18,116 nt of DNA from Spirochaetaceae bacterium (GCA_003141795.1 PLNO01000318.1:1-18116), one strand, 5' to 3'. Shown: positions 1 through 8,930, numbered from the stretch's first letter. A program made the numbers and translations. The notes: generated by a model from the sequence alone, not told the origin.

Positions 1-1623
1 CAGAACTACTTCCGCATGTACGGGAAGCTCGCGGGAATGACCGGCACCGCCGACACGGAAGCCCAGGAGTTCGCGAAGATCTACAACCTGAACGTCGTGG
101 TCATCCCGACCAACAGGCCCGTGCACAGAAACGACATGGACGACGAGATATACCTCACGGAAGAGGAGAAGCTCCAGGCCATCTGCAAGGCCATCTCCGA
201 TCTTCATGCCAAGGGCCAACCGGTGCTCGTCGGCACGATCTCCATAGAGAAGTCGGAGAAGCTCTCCCGCATGCTGATCGCCCGTGGCGTTCGCCACGAG
301 GTGCTCAACGCGAAAAACCACGCGCGGGAAGCCATGATCATCGCCGACGCCGGCGCCAGAGGCTCCGTGACCATCGCCACGAACATGGCAGGCCGTGGAA
401 CCGACATCAAGCTCGGCGGCAACCCCGAGTTCCGCGCCCACAAGAAAGCGGGCACGCAGGCCTCGGAGGAGGTCTACCGGGCGACGCTCCAGCAGGAGTA
501 CGGCCTGTGGCAGGAGTCCTACAAGGAGATCAAAGCGCTGGACGGCCTCCACGTCCTGGGCACCGAGCGCCACGAGGCGCGCCGCATCGACAACCAGCTC
601 CGCGGACGTTCCGGCCGCCAGGGTGACCCCGGCTCTTCCCGTTTCTACATCTCACTGGAAGACGACCTGATGCGCCTGTTCGGAGGGGAGAACATCAAGG
701 GCCTCATGTCGCGCATGGGGATGAAGGAGGGGGAGCCCATCGTCCACCCCTGGCTCAACAAGTCGATCGAACGCGCGCAGAAGAAGGTGGAGGAGCGCAA
801 CTTCGAGGTGCGCAAGCACCTCCTGGAATACGACGACGTGCTCAACGAGCAGCGCAAGTTCATCTACGAGCGGAGGGACGAGATCATCTCCGATCCCCAT
901 CTGAAGGACAGGGTCATTTCGACCGGGGAGGAGATGTTCTCCGAGCTCTGGGAGACGTTCCGAAAGTCGGGAGAGAATCCGCAGACCCGCATCGCCGCAA
1001 TGCTCCTGGAGCTGAAGGAGAAGCTCTACTACGAGCCCCCTCAAAGCCCGTCAGAGCTTTCCGCCCTCAACCTTGAGGACCTCAAGCGCGAGCTTCAGAC
1101 CCAGCTCCGGGAGAGCATCGACGCCAAGGCAGCGGAGATCGGGGAGGACGTCCTCAACCGCTACATCCAGTTCGAGTACCTGCGCAACATCGACGCAGGC
1201 TGGCAGGACCACCTGGAGAACCTCGATTCGCTGCGTGAGGCGGTCTATCTTCGCGCCTACAGCCAGAAGAACCCCCTTCTGGAATACAAGCTCGAAGGGT
1301 TCCAGATCTTCGACGACATGCTCTTCGAGATCAAGACGGCGATCGCCCGCAAGATCTTCAAGGTCCGCATCCAGCAGGCGCCGGACAAGCCCGCGGTCGC
1401 CGCACGGCCCGTTGCCGGGGTCCAGGCCCAGCACAGCGCGATGGGTCAGTTCTCCGCGGGGAGCTCGGGCACGACCGCCGTCAGCAATGCCGGGGGCAAC
1501 GGCGGGAACGCGGCGTCCCAGCCGCAGATGGCGCAGGTGAAGCGGACAGTGCCGAAGGTGGGACGAAACGATCCCTGCCCGTGCGGATCAGGAAAAAAAT
1601 ACAAGTACTGCCACGGTCAGTAG
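1..1623 (+). CDS. secA: Preprotein translocase ATPase SecA (5'-truncated by window edge)
   Basis: SecA is the cytosolic ATPase motor that drives unfolded preproteins through SecYEG. The reading frame is open from base 1 and encodes 540 residues; the N-terminal third (NBD1 Walker motifs and most of the preprotein cross-linking domain) lies left of the window. Visible features in order: the family block [11 protein letters not shown] at about residue 9, NBD2 with [13 protein letters not shown] at about 128-140, helicase motif [17 protein letters not shown] at about 201-215, then the helical scaffold and wing regions ([20 protein letters not shown]). A low-complexity Gly/Ala/Gln linker follows, then the C-terminal zinc motif [13 protein letters not shown] with ligands C526, C528, C537 and H538. 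The zinc tail, which binds SecB or ribosomes in the family, is intact. The gene ends in TAG, 16 bp from the stop of a convergent gene, with no clear terminator between. Identity is essentially certain. Confidence 0.97.
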   Translation, partial: QNYFRMYGKLAGMTGTADTEAQEFAKIYNLNVVVIPTNRPVHRNDMDDEIYLTEEEKLQAICKAISDLHAKGQPVLVGTISIEKSEKLSRMLIARGVRHEVLNAKNHAREAMIIADAGARGSVTIATNMAGRGTDIKLGGNPEFRAHKKAGTQASEEVYRATLQQEYGLWQESYKEIKALDGLHVLGTERHEARRIDNQLRGRSGRQGDPGSSRFYISLEDDLMRLFGGENIKGLMSRMGMKEGEPIVHPWLNKSIERAQKKVEERNFEVRKHLLEYDDVLNEQRKFIYERRDEIISDPHLKDRVISTGEEMFSELWETFRKSGENPQTRIAAMLLELKEKLYYEPPQSPSELSALNLEDLKRELQTQLRESIDAKAAEIGEDVLNRYIQFEYLRNIDAGWQDHLENLDSLREAVYLRAYSQKNPLLEYKLEGFQIFDDMLFEIKTAIARKIFKVRIQQAPDKPAVAARPVAGVQAQHSAMGQFSAGSSGTTAVSNAGGNGGNAASQPQMAQVKRTVPKVGRNDPCPCGSGKKYKYCHGQ

Positions 1624-1639
1624 ACCGGGGCCTCGCTCG

Positions 1640-2731
1640 CTACTTCGCGGCGCGGGCGCGCACCGATGCAAGGGACGCGCCCAGGCCGTAGAGGAGCCCC
1701 GCCGCCTCGCACCCCAGCGTGACGAGCTGGAGGATCTGCCCCACCCGTCCTGCCATACCTGAGCGCACCATTCCCAGCGCAATTCCCACAAGGGCCGGAA
1801 GCATCACGAGGAACAGCCCGAGCAGCCCCGACGTGAAGAGGAACATCGATTCATTGGCTGCGCCCGAAGGCTCCTTGCGGCGCAGGAGGCTCCCCAGGCG
1901 GGAGCAGACCATGAGGAAACCGTCGAGGGATGCAAGGGCGAGAATGAACACGATGACGGGAAGGAAGAATATCCCGACCACGGAGGCGATCAGGAGCAGG
2001 GTCAGGAAGGGAACAGCCACGAGGGATACGACGAACGTGATCACCGACTCCCGCCATGTCGCAGGCAGGGTCTGGTAGAGCCCGCGCGCGTGCGGGGCCA
2101 GATAGTAGCAGGAGAGGAACAGCGCGCACCCCAGGAGGAGGTAGATCAGGAGCTGCCTGCCGAAACCGAGCACCTGCGCGGACACCTCGGTGCCCAGGAG
2201 GCCGATGAACGGTATCTTCACCTCGGGGATCTGGTTGACGGTCCCGCGCACGATCGCACCCTGGGCAGCGGCAACCTTCCCGCCGAGTGCGACCACGTTC
2301 CCCGTGACCTCCGCGCGCGGGGTGAGCTCGATGTCGGCGCCGAGTGACCACACGTCGCCGTCGACGCGTGCGTCGACGCGGACCCTGCCACCGAGGCTGA
2401 TCAGGTCCCCGGTCCTGGGGCTGTCCACCCGTACGGGGCGTCCCATCGTCACGCCGTTTCGCATCAGGAACGAGAGCCCGTTCAGCCCGATGCTGACGCT
2501 GGCGGGGCCGCTGCGGTAGACCATGCGCAACGGGAGGAGGTTCCACCGCCGTGAGGAGCCGCCGGTCGTCTCCATGGCGCCGAACGCGATACCGACGCTC
2601 GTGGAGCCGTCACCGACCTCCACGAGACCGGGATGCAGGTCGATGCCCGCAACCGGCGTGGTCTCCGTGTACGCGCGCAGCGCGGAGAAAAGTGCAAGCA
2701 GCCCCAGAATCGCAAGTACGAGCCTTCTCAT
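1640..2731 (-). CDS. Membrane protein with bactofilin-like repeat segment and about five TM helices
   Basis: Product of 363 aa whose specific function I do not recognise. An N-terminal hydrophobic segment (residues 3-20) looks like a signal peptide or anchor. Residues about 105-165 carry short imperfect repeats built on GDLISLGGRVRV, GDVWSLGADIEL and GNVVALGGKV. This is the pattern of beta-helical polymer-forming (bactofilin-type) domains. Hydrophobic stretches at about 193-212, 229-253, 254-275, 296-322 and 333-353 predict a multi-spanning C-terminal half. This combination occurs in uncharacterised bacterial envelope proteins. The ATG at 2731 has AGGGGA about 7 nt upstream, and GATAAT on the minus strand (2755-2750) is a possible but weak -10. 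It lies downstream of two cell-wall peptidase genes in the same direction, so an envelope role is inferred from context only. It converges on secA. Confidence 0.8.
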   Translation of the reverse strand: MRRLVLAILGLLALFSALRAYTETTPVAGIDLHPGLVEVGDGSTSVGIAFGAMETTGGSSRRWNLLPLRMVYRSGPASVSIGLNGLSFLMRNGVTMGRPVRVDSPRTGDLISLGGRVRVDARVDGDVWSLGADIELTPRAEVTGNVVALGGKVAAAQGAIVRGTVNQIPEVKIPFIGLLGTEVSAQVLGFGRQLLIYLLLGCALFLSCYYLAPHARGLYQTLPATWRESVITFVVSLVAVPFLTLLLIASVVGIFFLPVIVFILALASLDGFLMVCSRLGSLLRRKEPSGAANESMFLFTSGLLGLFLVMLPALVGIALGMVRSGMAGRVGQILQLVTLGCEAAGLLYGLGASLASVRARAAK

Positions 2732-2789
2732 CCTCTGATCCCCTATGGGATTATCGGCCAGGGAGCGGGGAAATAATGAACAGGATACG

Positions 2790-2815
2790 AAAATCGGAAC
2801 GAGTAATCCCGATTT
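2790..2815 (-). terminator. Possible weak intrinsic terminator after the second M23 peptidase
   Basis: On the minus strand, AATCGG (2814-2809) and CCGATT (2797-2792) form a 6-bp stem with an 11-nt loop, followed by TTC, giving a four-T run. The hairpin starts inside the TAA stop of the 3845->2814 gene and lies before the downstream 2731 gene. It could terminate or attenuate transcription between the two. The stem is short and the T tract brief, so this is tentative. Confidence 0.35.
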
Positions 2816-3845
2816 ATCGGATACCCGGCAGATAATTCCTCGGATTCTGCGGGACGCCGTTCAGCCTCACCTCGAAATGCAGGTGCGGTCCCGTGGCATA
2901 GCCGGTGTGCCCGACCAGGCCGATGAGCTGGCCGGTGGACACGCGCGTGCCGACCTGGGTGAGGATCCTGCTCATGTGCCCGTAGATGTAGGTATAGCCG
3001 AGCTGGGCGCGTACCTGGACGAAGTTGCCGTACCCGTTGTCCCATCCGGCCTGCATGACGATGCCGTCCGTCGCCGACCTGATTGCCGTGCCCTCGGGTG
3101 CGGCCAGATCCACGCCGTAGTGATGGCTGGGCTGTCCGGTGAACGGATCCCGCCTGCCGCCGAAGGAGTCCGTCTCCCACCCGTGGAGGGGCAGCGCCAC
3201 GCCCACGCCCACGGCAAGGGCCCTGGCATACCCGGTATGCTGGACGTTCGGGAAGAACAGCTGCATCCCCGGGGTGAGCTTGTCACGTGTCAGCGCGTTT
3301 GCCGCGAGCACATCAACGGGCAGGACGCTGTACTTCTTGCACATCTCGTCGAAATCGCCGTTGAGCGTGAGGAAAATGCCGTTCTGGCTGGGGATCTTCA
3401 GGAGCTCGCCGACGGTGACGTTGTGTACGCCGCGGCCCTGGACCCTGTTCATCGAAGAGACGGTGTCGACGTCCATGCCGAGCTTCGTCGCGATGCCGCT
3501 CATCGTATCGCCCGGCTTCGCCCTGTAGACGAGGATGTCGAGCGCGGGTTGAACGGTCGAGGCGCCGCCGACTGACGGCCCCGGGACGATCGCCTTTTCC
3601 TGCGGCACGATCTCCCTCGGGGCGGCGTGGAACAGCAGCGCCCAGTCGGTCGGATCGTAGAGGATCCGCTCCCCGGGGGGAGGAAACGGCACGCGGGCAT
3701 CCAGCACGAGCAGGACCCCGCTCACGACGAGCACCAGGGCGAGGGCCGTCAAGATGTGCCTGCGGAGCGGCAGGAGGGGGTCGATCAGGTGTCTCTGTGT
3801 GAAGCCGTACAGCCTCTCCCGGTACTTTCCTCGCATGGTTTGCAC
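2814..3845 (-). CDS. LysM-containing M23 family (LytM-type) metallopeptidase, copy 2
   Basis: Product of 343 aa. M23 enzymes are zinc endopeptidases that cut peptidoglycan cross-bridges; many LysM-M23 proteins act in the periplasm in septation, elongation or amidase activation. A basic N-terminus precedes one TM anchor at about 31-49. A first LysM lies at about 105-152 (AKPGDTMSGIATKLGM) and a second LysM-like unit at about 156-198. The peptidase domain is C-terminal. Zinc and catalytic residues are complete: H242 and D246 in HYGVD, H290 in YGHM, and H321/H323 in HLHFE. So this is predicted active rather than an EnvC/NlpD-type activator with lost ligands. The start is GTG at 3845, 3 nt after the upstream peptidase stop; an ATG nine bases further in (3836) is an alternative. 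It is a paralogue of the gene just upstream, probably co-transcribed with it. Confidence 0.9.
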   Translation of the reverse strand: MQTMRGKYRERLYGFTQRHLIDPLLPLRRHILTALALVLVVSGVLLVLDARVPFPPPGERILYDPTDWALLFHAAPREIVPQEKAIVPGPSVGGASTVQPALDILVYRAKPGDTMSGIATKLGMDVDTVSSMNRVQGRGVHNVTVGELLKIPSQNGIFLTLNGDFDEMCKKYSVLPVDVLAANALTRDKLTPGMQLFFPNVQHTGYARALAVGVGVALPLHGWETDSFGGRRDPFTGQPSHHYGVDLAAPEGTAIRSATDGIVMQAGWDNGYGNFVQVRAQLGYTYIYGHMSRILTQVGTRVSTGQLIGLVGHTGYATGPHLHFEVRLNGVPQNPRNYLPGIR

Positions 3846-3848
3846 ACT

Positions 3849-5129
3849 CTATTTCAGGAAGCGAAGCGGGTCAACCGGCTGTCCGTTGCGGAAAATGGAG
3901 AAGTGCACGTGTGGCCCCGTGCTGTAGCCGGTCGTACCGAGGTCCCCGATCTTCTGCACCTGCTGGATTTTCTGGCCGCGGGCCACGACGTAGCGGATCA
4001 TGTGGCCGTACAGGGTCTGATATCCCCCCGTATGCTTGAGGATGACGTAGTTGCCGTAGTTGTTGTTGAACCCGACGTCCGCGACTGTGCCGCTCATTGC
4101 GGCCAGAATCGGGGTACCGGGCTTGTTCACGATGTCGATCCCGTTGTGGTAGTTGGCAACGCCGGTGAAAGGATCGGGCCTCTCGCCGAAGAACGAGCTG
4201 ATCGGCCCCTGGACGGGGAAGACGAAGAGGCTGCCCATGACCTTGCTGAGATCGTCGGGGTTCATCCGGGCGCCGGGGAGGAAAAGCTCCTGCCCGACGG
4301 AAATGACCGAGGTGTTCAATCGGTTCCAGTCCAGGATGCTGTTGAACTCCACTCCCCGCGCCTTGGCGATCCCCTGCAGGGTGTCTCCACGGCGGACGGT
4401 GTACTTCAAGCCGTTGGAGTTCGGGATGGAAAACGTCGTTCCTGCAGCCATGGCGCGCGCGTCGTGGATGTCGTTCCAGCTCACGATCGTGTCGACGTTG
4501 AGCTTGAACCGGGAGGCGATCCTGCCCAGGGTGTCCCCCGGCTGCGTCTTGTACTCCGTGACCTTGAGGCTCGTGAGGAGCACGGGATTCACCGCGGGGC
4601 CCCGCGTGGCTGCAGGCTCAGGAACGAGCAGGCTGTACAACGTCGGATCCACGTCTCCCGTCGCCGGCAGCACGGGACGGGCCTGCGGCAGCGGCAAACG
4701 TGAAAAATCCACCGTAAACACGAGGAAGAGCACGGCAACGATCGCGGCAAGCCCGATGATGAGCCAGGGGCTCCGCAGGACCCCGAGGATCGCCTCCGAG
4801 GCCTTTCCCGACGGTCTTTCCATGCGCTGCGGTCTTTCCGCCACGCGACGGACCTTCTCTGCCGGGCGCTGACGGGTCCAACTCGCCTCGAAAACGAGGT
4901 TTCTCGTGAGCGCCTTGGCGGCGCGGCGACGCTTGCCGGCGATCAACTGGCCCTTGAGGAAGCTGTGGGCAAGCCCCCCGCCCGGCGCAGGGAGCTTCTT
5001 CGGGGCCGGGGACCGAACCAGCGCATGATGCGGCTGATTGCTCCAGCGGGCACCGTTCGCCCGTGACCTGAGGAGTACGGAGGACGATGCGCGCTTCTGG
5101 ACGTGCTGGCTCTGGAGGACTGTCATCAT
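3849..5129 (-). CDS. LysM-containing M23 family (LytM-type) metallopeptidase, copy 1
   Basis: Product of 426 aa, predicted periplasmic, membrane-anchored peptidoglycan endopeptidase. A long, basic, proline-rich N-terminal segment (residues 1-118), presumably cytoplasmic, precedes a single TM helix at about 121-140. Two LysM units follow at about 190-236 (TQPGDTLGRIASRFKL) and 242-285 (VRRGDTLQGIAKARGV), then the M23 domain from about 303. Metal and catalytic residues are present: H328 and D332 in HNGID, H376 in YGHM, H407/H409 in HVHF. The reading frame stays open to 5555, but that part is antisense to the penicillin-binding protein gene and has shadow-like composition. I chose ATG 5129 because GAGGGAG lies 5 nt upstream on the minus strand; the adjacent ATG at 5126 (8-nt spacing) is equally possible. 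It is divergent from the PBP gene, so cell-wall cutting and synthesis genes share one intergenic region. Confidence 0.9.
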   Translation of the reverse strand: MMTVLQSQHVQKRASSSVLLRSRANGARWSNQPHHALVRSPAPKKLPAPGGGLAHSFLKGQLIAGKRRRAAKALTRNLVFEASWTRQRPAEKVRRVAERPQRMERPSGKASEAILGVLRSPWLIIGLAAIVAVLFLVFTVDFSRLPLPQARPVLPATGDVDPTLYSLLVPEPAATRGPAVNPVLLTSLKVTEYKTQPGDTLGRIASRFKLNVDTIVSWNDIHDARAMAAGTTFSIPNSNGLKYTVRRGDTLQGIAKARGVEFNSILDWNRLNTSVISVGQELFLPGARMNPDDLSKVMGSLFVFPVQGPISSFFGERPDPFTGVANYHNGIDIVNKPGTPILAAMSGTVADVGFNNNYGNYVILKHTGGYQTLYGHMIRYVVARGQKIQQVQKIGDLGTTGYSTGPHVHFSIFRNGQPVDPLRFLK

Positions 5130-5147
5130 AGGCACTCCCTCACCATA

Positions 5148-5176
5148 TCGACATTTATGGCGGGGCATATTACTAT
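5148..5176 (+). promoter_or_regulatory. Putative sigma-70 type promoter of the PBP-Maf operon
   Basis: TCGACA (5148-5153, five of six matches to TTGACA) is separated by exactly 17 bp from TACTAT (5171-5176, four of six to TATAAT). Transcription would start near 5183, just ahead of the GGAGGGG ribosome-binding site at 5189-5195 and the GTG start at 5206. The segment is also visibly more AT-rich than its surroundings. It lies in the 76-bp gap between divergent genes, so the peptidase gene on the other strand probably has its own promoter overlapping here. Confidence 0.5.
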
Positions 5177-5205
5177 GAACCGCCCGTGGGAGGGGAACGC
5201 TGCCC

Positions 5206-7098
5206 GTGAGTGATCGCAGCGAGAAGGTGCGCGCCAAGAGGCGCCTTTTCATTTTCGCGTCCCTGCTGGGGGCCTTTGCCCTCGCTCTCATCGTCCAGCT
5301 CGTCCATCTCACCGTCGTCGTCCCGTCACGGGAAGGGGGGGAGACTCTCGTGCTGCCCGAGGTGCAGCGCGGGAGCATCCTGGACCGCCAAGGCAGGATC
5401 CTCGCCGTGACGACGCGCATGCAGCGCGTCTCCGCGTGGACGCCGAACGTCGCCGATCCCGCGGGGACGGCGGCCATCCTCGCCCAGTCACTCGGCCTGG
5501 ACTCATCGTCGGTGCTGGAATCCATCAGACGGCACGACGGATACGTCGTCATCAAGCGGCGGATCAGCGCGGAGGAATCCGCGGCGATCCAGAAGGCGCG
5601 ATCCGGCGGAAAGCTCGCCGGCGTACGGCTGGAGGACGATTTTTCACGGTTCTACCCCCAGGGACGGCTCGCCTCCCACATCGTGGGGTACGTCGGCTCG
5701 GACAGCGTGCCGCTGGACGGGATCGAATACACGTTCAACAACGAGCTCGCCCCGCAGCCGGTGAGCACCGACAGTGAAACCGTGTACGGGGACCAGGTCT
5801 TCCTCACCATCGACGTCGACCTCCAGTACATCACCGATTCGGCGGCACGCGCGGCGATGGAAGCTGACAAGCCGGATGCCGTCACCGTTCTCGTGATGGA
5901 CGCCAAGACGGGGGAGCTCCTCGCCTATACGTGCCTGCCTGACTTCGACCCCAACGAGTTCCAGAAGGATGCACCGAAGATCGATCCAAACGCGCTCGTC
6001 AACCGTCCGGTGACGGTAGCCTACGAGCCGGGCTCGGTCTTCAAAATATTCACCCTCTCCTCCCTCCTCGATCTGGGCGCCATTACGCCGGAGCAGCAGT
6101 TCAACGTCAGCGGGTATTACGAGAAGAAGCTCTCCTCGGGAGAGACGATCCGTATCAGCGATATCTCCGCGCACGGCATCGTCACGCCGCAGCAGATCAT
6201 CGAGTATTCGATCAACGCGGGTGCCGCCTACGCTTCGGACGGCACCGACAACGAGAGCTTCTACCGGATGCTCACCCGCTACGGTTTCGGAAAGCCGACC
6301 GGCATCCCCCTGCAGGGGGAAACCCCCGGGCTCCTGCGGTCCGTTTCGCAGTGGTCGCTGCGCTCCAAACCCACGATGGCGATGGGCCAGGAGATAGGGG
6401 TTTCCGCCATGCAGATGATGGCGGCGGCCACCGTTCTCACCAACGGGGGTGTCCTTCTCAAGCCGCAGATCGTGAAAAAGATCGTCTCACCGCAGGGTAC
6501 GGTGGTGAAGGAGTTCGGAAGGGAGCCGCTGTGGGAGGTCATCTCCCCCCGGTCGGCGCAGACCATGCTCGAGTGGATGGAAACCGCCACTCTTCCTCCG
6601 GGAACTGCGCACCGTGTGGCGATCGACGGGGTTCGGATCTCAGCCAAGACCGGTACCGCCCAGGTGGCAAACCAGCAGACCGGGACCTACTCAGCCACGG
6701 ACTTCGTCGCCTCCATGATGGGGATCTTTCCCACGGAGGATCCGCGCTACATCGTGTACGTCATGATTCAAAACCCGCGGGGACAGAGCTACTACGGGTC
6801 CCAGATCGCGGCCCCGGTCCTCCGTCAGGTCGCACTCGGGCTCATCGACAAGGCGGGGATCATGAGGTCCGGGACCCGTCCCGCGGTCACCCCCGCCCCG
6901 ACCGCGGGGGTGCATCAGGTCTCCATCGGCGCGGTAATGCCGGATCTCACCGGCACGCCGAAGAAGCTCCTCCTTCCCCTGCTCCTCCGCCAGGACCTCT
7001 CCGTCTCGATTTCAGGAAGCGGCTTCGTCACGAAGCAGGATCCGCCGCCCGGCACGAAAATCGAATCGGGAATGAAGATCACCCTGGAGCTCCAATGA
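5206..7098 (+). CDS. Class B penicillin-binding protein (FtsI/PBP2-like transpeptidase) with PASTA domain
   Basis: Product of 630 aa. It is a D,D-transpeptidase that cross-links peptidoglycan on the periplasmic side of the inner membrane. Residues 13-39 form a signal anchor. The dimerisation domain begins with QRGSILDRQGRILA (54-67), typical of FtsI-type class B PBPs. Catalytic motifs: SxxK as SVFK with acyl-ester Ser277 and Lys280, SxN as SIN (335-337), and KTG (481-483). The C-terminus (about 570-630) is one PASTA domain ending GTKIESGMKITLELQ. The GTG start at 5206 is supported by GGAGGGG (5189-5195) at a spacing of about 10. The next gene starts inside its stop codon (ATGA overlap), implying translational coupling. 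Septal FtsI is the likely identity, but without neighbouring mraW/ftsL/mur genes an SpoVD-like or second class B enzyme cannot be excluded. Confidence 0.93.
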   Translation: MSDRSEKVRAKRRLFIFASLLGAFALALIVQLVHLTVVVPSREGGETLVLPEVQRGSILDRQGRILAVTTRMQRVSAWTPNVADPAGTAAILAQSLGLDSSSVLESIRRHDGYVVIKRRISAEESAAIQKARSGGKLAGVRLEDDFSRFYPQGRLASHIVGYVGSDSVPLDGIEYTFNNELAPQPVSTDSETVYGDQVFLTIDVDLQYITDSAARAAMEADKPDAVTVLVMDAKTGELLAYTCLPDFDPNEFQKDAPKIDPNALVNRPVTVAYEPGSVFKIFTLSSLLDLGAITPEQQFNVSGYYEKKLSSGETIRISDISAHGIVTPQQIIEYSINAGAAYASDGTDNESFYRMLTRYGFGKPTGIPLQGETPGLLRSVSQWSLRSKPTMAMGQEIGVSAMQMMAAATVLTNGGVLLKPQIVKKIVSPQGTVVKEFGREPLWEVISPRSAQTMLEWMETATLPPGTAHRVAIDGVRISAKTGTAQVANQQTGTYSATDFVASMMGIFPTEDPRYIVYVMIQNPRGQSYYGSQIAAPVLRQVALGLIDKAGIMRSGTRPAVTPAPTAGVHQVSIGAVMPDLTGTPKKLLLPLLLRQDLSVSISGSGFVTKQDPPPGTKIESGMKITLELQ

Positions 7099-8930
7099 AG
7101 CTGCTGGGCCCCAACCAGGAGGCTCTGGAGGCCCGCTATCCCGAGCTCGCCCGGCAAATGCGGTCGGAGCCGGAAACGGACCCCGTCACCGTCCGTCCCG
7201 CCGCCTCAGGCAGCCCCACCGCGCTCATCGACGGCATCCACCTGCACAGCAGCTACGACCCCGCGCGGGACGCCGCCCAGCAGGTCCAGAGGGAGCTCGG
7301 CGAATCGGCAAGCTGCATCGTCGTTCTGGGGTTCGGGCTGGGCTACGGGGCGGAGGCGGCGCGCAGCCGTTTCCCCGACAGGCCGCTGCTCATCGTCGAG
7401 CCTGCGCCCGCCGTCTTCAGGGCGGCGCTGTGCAGCAGGGACCTCAGCACCCTGATCTCGGACCCCGGTGTCACGCTCTACGTGAACGCCGAGCCCGAAG
7501 GGCTCGCGATGGTGCTGGAGAAGCTCCCGCTGGCCTCGCCAGGGTTCCTGCGCCTGCGCGCGGGCTTCCAGGCGCGTCCCGCTGCCTACCGTGCGGCGGA
7601 GGAGACGCTGCAGTCCTGGATGCTTCGCAGGGACATCAACATCAACACGCTCCAGAGGTTCGGAAAGCTCTGGGTGCGCAACCTCACGCACAACATGCGC
7701 GCCTTCATAGACTGCCCCGGCGTATCCACCCTGGAGGGCGCATTCGACGGCATCCCCGCCCTCGTGGTGGCGGGAGGGCCGACACTCGACGCGATCGCGC
7801 CCCACCTCCCCGCCCTGCGCGAGCGGATGCTCGTGATCTCCGTCGGTACGCCGCTCAAGGCGTGCGTGCAATGGGGCGCGCCGCCCGACATCGCCGTCGT
7901 CGTCGATCCCCAGTACTGGGCCTCGCGTTTCCTCGACTGGACCACGCTGCCCCGGGGGGTGCTCGTTGCCGAGCCGTCGACGTACCCCCGCGCGTTTCGG
8001 GCCGTCGACGCTCCATTCTTCCTCTGCAGCTCCCTTTTCCCGCTCGGTGAAACTCTGGAGGCATCCGTCGGGGTGAAAGGCCAGCTCGGGGCGGGCGGCT
8101 CCGTGGCCACCTCGGCGTGGGACCTCGCCCGTCTGCTCGGAGCAAGCCCGCTGTACGCCGCGGGACTCGACCTCGGCTTTCCCGGCATGAGGACTCATTG
8201 CCGGGGGGTTTACACCGAGGAGATCTGGTTTGCTTCCGGCTCGCGCCTCTCCCCCGTCGAGCTGAGCTCCTTCCGATCCGTCCGCGACATCGGGCTTTTC
8301 CTCACCCGGTCCACCGGCGGGGGGCTGACGCATACCGACAGACGCATGCTGCTCTACAAGTGGTGGTTCGAGAACCAGCTGCGCATGCGCCCCGACCTGG
8401 CCGCATACACGCTTTCCCCCGACGGTACGGCAATCGACGGCATGCCGCTTGCACGCATCGATGAAGTTCTTGCGCTGCCGCTGCGCCGCGAGGAAATCGA
8501 CCGCCGTATGGGGGGGGTCAGGCAGATGCACACGAGCCGCGAACGCGCCGCGCTCGACGGGCAAAGGCTCCGTGCGGCCCTGAAGGAGCTCCAATCACAG
8601 CTCGCCGAAATGGAGTCGCTCGCCCTCCAGGGGGTGGACCTGAGCCGGCGGCTTCGGGGGATCGTAGGATCGAGCGGTGACCCTGACTCGTGCCTGCGCG
8701 CGATGGATCAGATCGACGCGAAGATCCTCTCCCTTTCAGCGCGCAACATCGCGGGTTTCCTCATCCAGTCCGTCATCCACGGGATCTCCGACCAGGGGGA
8801 TAGGGCGGTAAGCGCCGACGAGGTCGTGTTCCGCAGCACGTCGATTTATCAGGGGATCGCCGATTCCGCGGGTCTGCAGCGGTCCTTGCTCGCCCGCTCA
8901 GGCTCGGTTCTCTCTGAAGTGGCGGAATGA
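7095..8930 (+). CDS. DUF115 / Maf-like motility accessory factor (6-hydroxymethylpterin diphosphokinase MptE-like)
   Basis: Product of 611 aa. It resembles the Maf (motility-associated factor) proteins, implicated in transfer of nonulosonic acid sugars to flagellin, which share the DUF115/MptE-like Rossmann core. Visible blocks: IVVLGFGLGYGAEAA (75-89), an N-terminal glycine-rich nucleotide-binding type loop; VVAGGPTLD (224-232), the diagnostic DUF115 GGP(S/T)LD motif; DIAVVVDPQ (265-273); and AAGLDLGFPG further on. The C-terminal third is helical. The frame is open upstream to 6351, but that is antisense-style readthrough of the PBP gene. I chose ATG 7095 because it overlaps the PBP stop by 4 bp and GGAG (7086-7089) is 5 nt upstream. 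Cytoplasmic. The substrate is unproven; flagellin glycosylation is inferred from the family and from the motility operon nearby. Confidence 0.85.
   Translation: MKLLGPNQEALEARYPELARQMRSEPETDPVTVRPAASGSPTALIDGIHLHSSYDPARDAAQQVQRELGESASCIVVLGFGLGYGAEAARSRFPDRPLLIVEPAPAVFRAALCSRDLSTLISDPGVTLYVNAEPEGLAMVLEKLPLASPGFLRLRAGFQARPAAYRAAEETLQSWMLRRDININTLQRFGKLWVRNLTHNMRAFIDCPGVSTLEGAFDGIPALVVAGGPTLDAIAPHLPALRERMLVISVGTPLKACVQWGAPPDIAVVVDPQYWASRFLDWTTLPRGVLVAEPSTYPRAFRAVDAPFFLCSSLFPLGETLEASVGVKGQLGAGGSVATSAWDLARLLGASPLYAAGLDLGFPGMRTHCRGVYTEEIWFASGSRLSPVELSSFRSVRDIGLFLTRSTGGGLTHTDRRMLLYKWWFENQLRMRPDLAAYTLSPDGTAIDGMPLARIDEVLALPLRREEIDRRMGGVRQMHTSRERAALDGQRLRAALKELQSQLAEMESLALQGVDLSRRLRGIVGSSGDPDSCLRAMDQIDAKILSLSARNIAGFLIQSVIHGISDQGDRAVSADEVVFRSTSIYQGIADSAGLQRSLLARSGSVLSEVAE

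Noticed and set aside
3627..4703. A 358-codon + strand open frame across the junction of the two peptidase genes
   Set aside because: It spans two genuine genes in antisense, has no ribosome-binding site and no domain; treated as a shadow.
5130..5555. N-terminal extension of the first M23 peptidase up to 5555
   Set aside because: It would overlap the divergent PBP gene by 350 bp, and its sequence (Arg/Ser/Thr-rich) looks like antisense translation; ATG 5129 has a good ribosome-binding site.
6351..7094. N-terminal extension of the Maf-like frame back to 6351
   Set aside because: It is an out-of-frame reading of the PBP gene; the ATGA overlap at 7095 with GGAG upstream is a convincing start.
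7206..8594. A 462-codon minus-strand open frame opposite the Maf-like gene
   Set aside because: No recognisable domains, composition dominated by Arg/Gly/Glu/Ala, and fully overlapped by the better-supported DUF115 gene with its own ribosome-binding site.
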